A stretch of DNA of 30,309 nucleotides, taken from NCBI GenBank assembly GCA_040880005.1, contig JBBDJG010000014.1, positions 1-30,309 of the forward strand, read 5' to 3'. The stretch comes from JBBDJG01 sp040880005. Its GTDB lineage: Bacteria; Actinomycetota; Thermoleophilia; Solirubrobacterales; JBBDJG01. A program made the position numbers and the translations under genes. The stretch's first letter is position 1; the number at the start of each line of letters is the position of its first letter. Shown here piece after piece: positions 25,359 through 30,309 of this stretch. The notes beneath the pieces were generated by a model that made no database searches, was not told the origin of the DNA, and saw only the letters and a list, made by a program, of their open reading frames with translations.

Positions 25359-26240
25359 TTACTGAAGGCCGAGCACCTCGGCCATCGGCTTCGGATCTGC
25401 ACCCAGCGTGCGGGCGTCCTCGGTCCCGCGTGATGCGATCATCGGCATCTCCATCAGCTGCGCTTCCTCCCAAGTCGCAAACGGGTTTGAAGACAGGCGC
25501 TCGATCGTCCTCAGGCTTCGGCGCACGAGCCCAAGCGGAACATGTACCAGTGGCCGGCTGCGACCGCGCGCCTCGAGCACCAGCCGCACGATCTGCTCGT
25601 AGGTGAGCGAGTCGGGTCCCGCCAGCTCGAGCGCCCGCTCGCGCACGATCGGAAGATCACGATCCAGCGCGGCCAGCACGCACCCGGCCACATCCTGCGC
25701 CCAGATCGGCTGGAAAGCGGCCAGCCCTTTCCCCGCGACCGGCATCCACGGCAGCAGCGACATGCGTTCGAGCAGGGTCAGGAACCTGTCTCCCGGCGCG
25801 TAGACGATCGACGGCGACAGCACACGGGAGTCGAGCCGCGCGTCGAGCACCGCTCGCGTGGCCAGCGCCTTGGCGCGAAAGAAGCGGGCCGGCGAGCTGG
25901 GGACGGCGCCGATCGCCCCGAAGAACACGAATCTGCTCACGCCCGCCCGCTCGGCGGCGCGTAGCAGCCGCACGGTGGCGATGCCGTTGAGCTCTTCGAT
26001 CGAGCCGCCGGGCTGATCGCGAATCGTGGCCGCGAGATGGACCACCGTGTCCACGCCGCGCACCGCCTGACGCAGGGAGACGGCATCGCCGAGGTCGCCC
26101 AACGTGATCTGGACGCGCACGCGGTTTGGCCCCAAACGGCGCGGCTCTCGAACGAGGCAGCGCACTTCCCGCCCCTCGGACAGCAGTCGGGGCAGCAGGG
26201 CAGCACCGACCAGCCCGGTGGCGCCCGTCAGCAGAATCAT
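25359..26240 (-). CDS. NAD(P)-binding SDR-type protein, NDUFA9-like
   Basis: 293-aa Rossmann-fold protein of the atypical/extended short-chain dehydrogenase group. The nucleotide motif is TGATGLVGAAL (about residues 5-15). DTVVHLAATIRDQPGGSIEE, then RFVFFGAIGAVPSSPARFF and an SxVYAPGD segment match the NDUFA9-like subgroup, whose mitochondrial member is an accessory subunit of complex I. The usual Tyr-x-x-x-Lys is replaced by a FRAKALA context, so dehydrogenase activity is doubtful. ATG 26240 gives the Rossmann fold at once; upstream in-frame sequence has no similarity. Complex I lies 5 kb away and ferredoxin is divergent, but a role in complex I here is inference only. It converges on def across 14 nt. 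Confidence 0.8.
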   Translation of the reverse strand: MILLTGATGLVGAALLPRLLSEGREVRCLVREPRRLGPNRVRVQITLGDLGDAVSLRQAVRGVDTVVHLAATIRDQPGGSIEELNGIATVRLLRAAERAGVSRFVFFGAIGAVPSSPARFFRAKALATRAVLDARLDSRVLSPSIVYAPGDRFLTLLERMSLLPWMPVAGKGLAAFQPIWAQDVAGCVLAALDRDLPIVRERALELAGPDSLTYEQIVRLVLEARGRSRPLVHVPLGLVRRSLRTIERLSSNPFATWEEAQLMEMPMIASRGTEDARTLGADPKPMAEVLGLQ

Positions 26241-26363
26241 CCGCGGCCCATTCCGGGCCCGTGCGCTCTGGCTAGTGATAATGAGCTCATAGTCTGGCCG
26301 AGGACACCAACTGCAAGAATATGAGCCCGCCAAACGGAAACGGAAAGGGTCCCACCGAAACAT
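26241..26363. promoter_or_regulatory. Divergent promoter region between the SDR gene and fdxA
   Basis: The 123-bp gap contains an AT-rich island in GC-rich surroundings: GATAAT (26277-26282), a -10-like hexamer on the plus strand, overlapping the perfect palindrome ATGAGCTCAT (26281-26290). No good -35 is seen. It probably holds the promoters of both genes. Confidence 0.4.
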
Positions 26364-26627
26364 ATGGCCTACGTGATCGCAGAGCCCTGCATCGGCACCA
26401 AGGACAACTCGTGCGTCGAGGTCTGTCCCGTCGATTGCATCCACCCCACTCCCGACGAGCCCGACTACGAGGCCGTGGAGATGCTCTACATCGACCCGGA
26501 GGAGTGCATCGACTGCGACGCCTGCGTCGAGGCCTGCCCGGTGGACGCTTGCTTCGCCGAGGACCAGCTTCCCGAGGAGTGGAACAAGTACTCGCAGATC
26601 AACGCCGACTATTACGTAAAGAAATAA
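26364..26627 (+). CDS. fdxA: Seven-iron-type ferredoxin
   Basis: 87-aa electron carrier of the FdxA type. Cluster ligands are in the N-terminal CIGTKDNSCVEVCPVDCI (spaced as in [3Fe-4S]/[4Fe-4S] ferredoxins) and in CIDCDACVEACPVDAC. The acidic middle and the C-terminal EEWNKYSQINADYY are typical of actinobacterial FdxA, which passes electrons to cytochromes P450 and other enzymes. ATG 26364 gives the family start MAYVIAEPC. A family-1 palindromic element begins directly after the TAA. Confidence 0.93.
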   Translation: MAYVIAEPCIGTKDNSCVEVCPVDCIHPTPDEPDYEAVEMLYIDPEECIDCDACVEACPVDACFAEDQLPEEWNKYSQINADYYVKK

Positions 26628-26710
26628 TTCCGGTTTTTCCTTAGACGGAAAAACCGGGAGCTCTGTGGGCGCGGCCTTCGTTAGGCGGAAAAACCGGGAG
26701 CTGTGAGGGT
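26628..26710 (+). repeat. Family-1 palindromic element, one full and one half copy
   Basis: Full copy: CCGGTTTTTCC (26630-26640), loop TTAGAC, GGAAAAACCGG (26647-26657), tail GAGCTCTGTGGGCGCG. A second copy lacks the left arm: CGTTAGGC, GGAAAAACCGG (26687-26697), tail GAGCTGTGAGGG. They fill the gap between the convergent fdxA and mrp stops, where the first hairpin may also serve as a terminator. Confidence 0.8.
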
Positions 26711-26714
26711 CCGG

Positions 26715-27854
26715 TTAGTTGATTACTGGCAGTTCCTTGCCGCCCATGCCGGGGCCGGCAGCCATCGCCGGTAGCTGAACCACCGGCAGCTCCTGCGGCG
26801 TCGCGGCCACGATCCCGCGCGCAAGCTGCTGCAGGGCCTGGGACGCGGGCGCGTCAGGCTCATCGGCGACAAGCGGGCGCCCCTCGTCCGCGTGCACGCG
26901 CAGCTCCTCCTGAAGCGGCACCTTGCCGAGCAGCGGAACGTCCAACTCGTCGGCGAGTTGCTGACCGCCGCCTTCGCCGAAGATTGCAAATCGCTGTCCG
27001 TCGGGTGTCGTGAAACCCGACATGTTCTCGACCACGCCAACAACCTCGAGGTCGAACTTGGCCGCCATCTGGGCAGCTCGGTGAGCGACCTTCTGCGCGG
27101 CGGGCTGGGGGGTCGTTACGAGCAGGATCTTCGCCTGGGGCAGGAGCTGTGCGAGCGTCATGGAGACGTCGCCGGTGCCGGGCGGCAGGTCGATCAGCAG
27201 ATAGTCCAGCTCGCCCCACTCGACGTCCTCCAAGAACTGCTGGATCGCCTTGTGGAGCATCGGGCCGCGCCAGACAACCGCTGCATCCTGCTCGACGAAG
27301 AAGCCGATCGAGATCACTTTGACGCCGCCCGCCGCCTCGAGCGGCAAGATCTTGCGCTGCTCGTTGACGGACGGCCTGCCACTCAAGCCGAGCATGCGAG
27401 GTATCGAGTAGCCCCAGACATCGGCGTCCATCGCCCCCACTGCGTGACCCTCCAGCGCCAGCGACGTCGCCAGATTGGCGGTCACGGTGGACTTGCCGAC
27501 ACCGCCCTTGCCGGAGGCGACGCAGATCACGTTCTTGACCTGCGCGAGCGCGCCCTCGGGCAGGCTCGCGCGACCGAGCTTGGCTTGGAGTCCCTGCTTC
27601 TCCCGGTCCGAGAGAACGTCGAAATCGACGCTCACGCCCGTCACCCCGTCGAGCGCCGAGACCCTTTCGGTCACGGCCTGCACGAAGTGATTGCGGATCG
27701 GGCATCCGGGCGTGGTGAGCGACACGGTCACCGCCACCTGCCCGTCGTCGCCGATGTCGATCGAGCGAACCATCTCCAACTCGACGATCGAGCGGCGCAG
27801 CTCGGGATCGATTACGCCCTCGAGGGCTTCGGTTATCTGTTCACGGGTGGGCAT
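26715..27854 (-). CDS. mrp: Mrp/ApbC-type Fe-S cluster carrier ATPase
   Basis: 379-aa cytosolic P-loop ATPase of the Mrp/NBP35 family, which helps deliver Fe-S clusters. An N-terminal MIP18-like domain (about residues 1-90, with TTPGCPIRNHF) is followed by the deviant Walker A CVASGKGGVGKSTVTANLA (about 110-128), the switch DADVWGYSIPRMLGLSG, and LLIDLPPGTGDVSMTLAQ. The CPHC metal-binding pair of many Mrp proteins is absent: after VVENMSGF comes TTPDGQRFAIFGEGGG, as in many actinobacterial homologues. A 25-residue Pro/Gly-rich tail ends GGKELPVIN. ATG 27854 is the first start before PTREQITEALEGVIDPEL. Complex I, with its many clusters, is a likely client in general terms. Confidence 0.92.
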   Translation of the reverse strand: MPTREQITEALEGVIDPELRRSIVELEMVRSIDIGDDGQVAVTVSLTTPGCPIRNHFVQAVTERVSALDGVTGVSVDFDVLSDREKQGLQAKLGRASLPEGALAQVKNVICVASGKGGVGKSTVTANLATSLALEGHAVGAMDADVWGYSIPRMLGLSGRPSVNEQRKILPLEAAGGVKVISIGFFVEQDAAVVWRGPMLHKAIQQFLEDVEWGELDYLLIDLPPGTGDVSMTLAQLLPQAKILLVTTPQPAAQKVAHRAAQMAAKFDLEVVGVVENMSGFTTPDGQRFAIFGEGGGQQLADELDVPLLGKVPLQEELRVHADEGRPLVADEPDAPASQALQQLARGIVAATPQELPVVQLPAMAAGPGMGGKELPVIN

Positions 27855-27909
27855 TGGCCAGACATTCTCGCAGACGCGCGACGGTTCACAGCCGCCCCAA
27901 CATGCCGAA

Positions 27910-27927
27910 GGGCCCCTTGCGGGGCCC
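27910..27927 (-). terminator. GC-rich hairpin with GCAA loop
   Basis: GGGCCCC (27910-27916), 4-nt loop, GGGGCCC (27921-27927). On the minus strand the loop is GCAA, a stable tetraloop, followed by CTTCGG. It lies between the basic protein gene and mrp and may stop the former or lie in the mrp leader. Confidence 0.45.
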
Positions 27928-27945
27928 GACGGCTGAGGGAGGAGA

Positions 27946-28049
27946 GGTTACTGCTTTCTGTCAGCGTGACCCTTGCGGGTCGATATGGGCCAACAGAAAC
28001 TTGGTGGGTGCCCGCCCTGACGGCGAAACACCAAAAGGCCCAGTAGTCC
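27946..28049. ncRNA. Structured intergenic segment, possible small RNA or 3' UTR
   Basis: Several stems nest in 104 nt: TTTCTGT/ACAGAAA (27955-27961 with 27993-27999) encloses GACCC/GGGTC (27968-27972 with 27977-27981), and TTGGTG/CACCAA (28001-28006 with 28029-28034) stands beside it. GGTTACTG near 27947 can pair imperfectly with CAGTAGTCC ending at 28049, closing the whole domain. GGGCC (27987-27991) can also pair with GGCCC (28037-28041), which would make a pseudoknot. It abuts the stop codon of the basic protein gene. I do not recognise it as 6S, RNase P, SRP or tmRNA, and the strand is undecided. Confidence 0.25.
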
Positions 28050-28700
28050 CTAAACCAAACTCGAAACTCTTCCCCTTACCTCCTTGGTCTGAGCGCTCAC
28101 CGTACGCTGGGCGCGCTTGACCTGTGGCCTTACGGCCTTCTCCACCTGCCGACGACGCGAGCGGATCTCGCTCTGGACGCGGCGGCGGTTCTGCTTGACG
28201 GCGCGCTGCGCCTGGGTGCGGTTCCTCTTGACGACGCGCGTCGTCAGGTTGCGGCGCTTGCGCACTTCGCGCAGCACGCCGACGTAGCGCTGACGGAGGC
28301 CACGGACTGCGCGATCGCCTCGGCGCTCGTAGCGACGCACGTCGCGACGAACTCGCTCCAGCTCCTTCTCAGCGCCGGTCCGCGTTGTCCAGGGCGTGAC
28401 CGCCCCTACCAGCGCGTCGCGCGCCTCGAGCGTCGCACCGACCGGGACCAGGATGACGGCCTCGGCGGCATCGGCAACCTGCGAAGTGAGTGTCTCCGGC
28501 TTCGGCTGGGCGCGCTTGCGGGTCTGGCTCTTGCGCTTGGCCTGCTGGCTGGGACGTGCGGGCTGGGTGGGACGTGCGGGCTGCTTGAGGGCCTCAATGG
28601 CCTGCCGCTGATCGGCCGCACCGTTGAGCGCGACGTTGGAAGTCACCTCTGTCGCCGCTGTCGCCTCTTTGGACTCTTTGGGGGTACTTGCGTTTGGCAT
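28050..28700 (-). CDS. Highly basic coiled-coil protein, unknown function
   Basis: 216-aa protein. The N-terminal third is low-complexity Ala/Thr/Glu, then Pro/Gln/Lys/Arg-rich (about residues 50-75, KRKSQTRKRAQPKP). A short moderately hydrophobic segment, AEAVILVPVGATLEARDALV (about 84-103), resembles that in actinobacterial phasin-like or heparin-binding-haemagglutinin-like proteins. The last 110 residues are a long Arg/Lys-rich helix (ELERVRRDVRRYERRGDR...RRRVQSEIRSRRRQVEKA). It may bind nucleic acid or another polyanion. ATG 28700 is chosen; AAGGAG lies 13 nt upstream, and an upstream promoter at 28764-28793 fits. No named family is assigned. Confidence 0.7.
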   Translation of the reverse strand: MPNASTPKESKEATAATEVTSNVALNGAADQRQAIEALKQPARPTQPARPSQQAKRKSQTRKRAQPKPETLTSQVADAAEAVILVPVGATLEARDALVGAVTPWTTRTGAEKELERVRRDVRRYERRGDRAVRGLRQRYVGVLREVRKRRNLTTRVVKRNRTQAQRAVKQNRRRVQSEIRSRRRQVEKAVRPQVKRAQRTVSAQTKEVRGRVSSLV

Positions 28701-28763
28701 TCTGTGGGGCACTCTCCTTGATTGCGATGCACAGCTTAACAAACTTACTTCTAAGTATGCCTC

Positions 28764-28793
28764 AGACTAATCAATCGAACAGGTGTTTGTCAA
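28764..28793 (-). promoter_or_regulatory. Promoter for the basic protein gene
   Basis: On the minus strand, TTGACA (28793-28788) is a perfect -35 hexamer. TAGTCT (28769-28764) fits the relaxed actinobacterial TAnnnT -10, with an 18-nt spacer. Transcription would start near 28757, leaving a leader of about 57 nt with AAGGAG. The rest of 28701-28874 shows no other gene. Confidence 0.5.
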
Positions 28794-28874
28794 GGGGCTC
28801 GGAACTCGGCTCGCAAAGCCCGTTCCAGAGCGGTTTGCGCCCGCCACGCCGTCTCCGGCCATAAGATCGACCCG

Positions 28875-29651
28875 ATGCCCGAGGGCGACACGATCCTCTC
28901 GATTGCGCGCACCCTGCGGCCGGTGCTGGTGGACCGGCCCTTGGAGCGGATCGAAACCCCCCAGCGCCGCCACGCCCTCGATCGCTGGCCGGAGAAGCTG
29001 GCGGATGCCCGAATCACGGCGATCGACACTCACGGCAAGCATCTCTTTCTGCGGTTCGACAACGGTCTCACGATCCGCTCCCACCTGCGCATGTCCGGTC
29101 GCTGGAGGATCTTCGAGCGCGGATGGGATTGGGGGCGTCGCGCCTGGACGGCGTGGCTGGTTCTCGAGACCGCGACCCACACGGTGGTCCAGTTCAACGG
29201 CCCGGTGCTCGAGCTGGTGCGCTCCACCCGCACGCGCTTCGACCCCTATCTGAATCGGCTCGGGCCCGACATCCTGGCCGAGCAGCTCGACCTCGACGCG
29301 ATCCTCGTGCGACTGCGCTCCGACGATCAGACGAGGCCGGTGGCCGACGCGCTGCTCGACCAGCGCACGGTGGCCGGCATCGGCAACCTGTGGAAGAACG
29401 AGAGCCTCTACGACTGCCGGATCGACCCCTGGCGCCCGCTCGCGCGCGTCGACGACGACGAGCTGAGACAGGTCGTCTTTCGTGCACGCGAGATGATGAA
29501 GCGCGAGGTCCGCCACGGCGGCCGGCTCGCGGGCGGCGAGGTGTTCGAGCAGGGGGGAAAGGGCTGCCGGCGCTGCGGCAGGCGAATCCGCGTGCGCGGC
29601 CAGTGGGACGAAAACCGCATGACCTACTGGTGCCCGGGGTGTCAGAAGTGA
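28875..29651 (+). CDS. nei: Endonuclease VIII-like DNA glycosylase (Fpg/Nei family)
   Basis: 258-aa base-excision repair enzyme that removes oxidised bases and cuts the abasic site. The protein begins MPEGDTI: Pro2 is the nucleophile and Glu3 the acid. The catalytic Lys is in HGKHLFLRF (about residues 53-61). The helix-two-turn-helix is in DQRTVAGIGNLWKNESLYDC (about 162-181). The zinc finger CRRCGRRIRVRGQWDENRMT and CPGC close the protein. MPEGDTI rather than MPELPE points to Nei rather than Fpg; mycobacterial Nei2 is the closest type I recall. ATG 28875 is fixed because Pro2 must be exposed. Confidence 0.9.
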   Translation: MPEGDTILSIARTLRPVLVDRPLERIETPQRRHALDRWPEKLADARITAIDTHGKHLFLRFDNGLTIRSHLRMSGRWRIFERGWDWGRRAWTAWLVLETATHTVVQFNGPVLELVRSTRTRFDPYLNRLGPDILAEQLDLDAILVRLRSDDQTRPVADALLDQRTVAGIGNLWKNESLYDCRIDPWRPLARVDDDELRQVVFRAREMMKREVRHGGRLAGGEVFEQGGKGCRRCGRRIRVRGQWDENRMTYWCPGCQK

Positions 29652-29654
29652 TTC

Positions 29655-29688
29655 CGGTTCCTGCTTTGGCGCGTAGGGGCAGGAACCG
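29655..29688 (+). terminator. 10-bp hairpin after nei
   Basis: CGGTTCCTGC (29655-29664), a 14-nt loop, GCAGGAACCG (29679-29688). It begins 4 nt after the nei stop. The preceding ATTC and CCGGTT beginning resemble family-1 elements, but loop and tail differ, so I list it as a terminator candidate. Confidence 0.45.
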
Positions 29689-29730
29689 ACGCTAGGCTGC
29701 CCGCCGAGCCAACGAAACCGAAGGACCACG

Positions 29731-30030
29731 ATGGCCGATATCCCAACACAGTTCGTCTGCCACGGCGATGACGGCGGCCCGCGGATCCATCCGTGTCGCC
29801 GTGTGCAGGAAGCGCTGCGCGCCTCAGGAATCGAGTACGACAGGGTGATCGCTGCCAACGGCAACCCGATCCCCTTCCTGCGCAAGGGCTCACGTGACGA
29901 GCTGCGCGTTGCGACCGGCGGAACGAAGCTGCCGGCACTCAAACTGCCCGACGGCGCGGTCATCACCCACTCCCGCAGCATCCTCTCCTGGATTCGCCAA
30001 CAGAAGGATCACGCTGCGCGGACAAGCTAG
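29731..30030 (+). CDS. Thioredoxin-fold protein, GST N-terminal/glutaredoxin-like
   Basis: 99-aa single-domain protein. After a first strand (TQFVCHG) comes HPCRRVQEALRASGIEYDRV (about residues 20-39), with one Cys at the start of helix 1. GGTKLPALKLPDGAVITHSR follows (about 63-82), with the cis-Pro in KLPAL and a Ser near the usual glutathione contact. This matches the N-terminal domain of glutathione S-transferases or monothiol glutaredoxin-like proteins, without the C-terminal GST domain. In actinobacteria the thiol partner may not be glutathione; the substrate is unknown. ATG 29731 has AAGGA about 6 nt upstream. It is followed by 47 bp without recognised features and then the IS30 transposase end. 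Confidence 0.7.
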   Translation: MADIPTQFVCHGDDGGPRIHPCRRVQEALRASGIEYDRVIAANGNPIPFLRKGSRDELRVATGGTKLPALKLPDGAVITHSRSILSWIRQQKDHAARTS

Positions 30031-30077
30031 TCGGCACTCGTCAGGTGGTCGATCCAAGTCGCGGCGGCTTCAGGCGA

Positions 30078-30309
30078 TCAACGCAACAGCTCCGCCATCT
30101 TCTCAGCTAGAGCGCTCCAGCCCAAGGTCTGTCTGGGCCTGCGGTTTAGCTGGGCTGCGACACGATCGAGTTCGACCTGGCCGTGCACGGCCAGGTCGGC
30201 ACCCTTGTGGAAGTACTGGCGCAGCAAGCCGTTGGTGTTCTCGTTGGAGCCTCGCTGCCAGGGCGAGTGGGGGTCGCAGAAGTAGACCTTGACGCCGGTC
30301 GCGACGGTG
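30078..30309 (-). CDS. IS30-family transposase, C-terminal part (runs off the window)
   Basis: On the minus strand the frame reads from the window edge to TGA at 30080-30078, about 76 residues. YFCDPHSPWQRGSNENTNGL and LRQYF...GADLAV, then LNRRPRQTLGW, are the C-terminal hallmark of the IS30 DDE transposase; the Glu in GSNENTNGL is the last catalytic acidic residue. The 5' part lies beyond 30309, so whether the gene is intact cannot be judged. I could not identify the terminal inverted repeat between 30031 and 30077. Confidence 0.85.
   Translation of the reverse strand, partial: TVATGVKVYFCDPHSPWQRGSNENTNGLLRQYFHKGADLAVHGQVELDRVAAQLNRRPRQTLGWSALAEKMAELLR

Noticed and set aside
26628..26710. 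CRISPR-like repeat array
   Set aside because: Only one and a half copies, self-complementary, without spacers of regular length and without cas genes.
27962..27992. Possible fourth copy of family 2 (shares ATATGGGCC)
   Set aside because: Only a 9-mer is shared; arms and tail do not match.
29651..29693. Sixth copy of family 1 after nei
   Set aside because: The first bases resemble the element, but the loop is 14 nt and the conserved GAGCTC tail is missing; kept as a terminator candidate.

Overview
The window is high-GC DNA (roughly two-thirds G+C by eye) with dense genes and GTG/TTG starts. It carries a complete 14-subunit Nuo operon in actinobacterial order. Together with a collagen-like secreted protein, a Cys-rich beta-propeller protein, a tandem ThyX-like protein and a DUF4333-like lipoprotein, this suggests an actinobacterium, most likely of the Thermoleophilia/Solirubrobacterales type. 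That placement is inference from protein character, not a database match.

Layout. 1-0.8 kb: 3' end of a collagen-like gene, converging across a perfect 12-bp inverted repeat on serS and a lipoprotein cytochrome c (minus strand). 2.9-5.5 kb: a flavin-reductase-like gene and a secreted seven-bladed beta-propeller protein. 5.5-6.0 kb: a small membrane protein divergent from nuo. 6.1-21.0 kb: nuoA to nuoN, all plus strand, encoding the proton-pumping NADH:quinone oxidoreductase (complex I); nuoE and nuoF form one reading frame. 21.1-24.3 kb: a small HTH gene behind a perfect 20-bp palindrome, converging on a minus-strand group (charged membrane protein, lipoprotein, double-ThyX protein). 24.3-25.3 kb: a double-ACT regulator coupled to peptide deformylase. 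25.4-27.9 kb: an NDUFA9-like NAD-binding protein divergent from a seven-iron-type ferredoxin, which converges on the Fe-S carrier ATPase mrp. 28.0-30.3 kb: a structured non-coding stretch, a basic coiled-coil protein, a Nei-type DNA glycosylase, a thioredoxin-fold protein and the 3' end of an IS30-family transposase.

The most unusual signal is a set of short palindromic elements scattered through housekeeping genes. Family 1 (about 57 bp, an 11-bp perfect stem with a 6-nt loop plus a conserved tail) occurs in frame between NuoE and NuoF, making the fusion; in frame inside NuoI just before its first Fe-S motif; in reverse orientation as the C-terminal tail of NuoF; and as about one and a half copies between fdxA and mrp. 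The NuoE-F and NuoI copies are both 19 codons long, read in the same frame, and differ by paired substitutions that preserve the stem. Family 2 (about 60 bp) lies between nuoC/nuoD and nuoH/nuoI and in frame inside the ThyX-like gene. A third palindrome sits on the nuoB stop codon, and the nuoD 3' end is duplicated. These elements resemble in concept the protein-coding Rickettsia palindromic elements. To my knowledge such a family is not described for this lineage, but I could not check this.

Functionally the window is dominated by respiration: complex I, cytochrome c, ferredoxin, the Fe-S carrier Mrp and a possible complex-I-associated SDR protein. Translation genes (serS, def), nucleotide/DNA maintenance genes (thyX-like, nei) and secreted surface proteins surround it.
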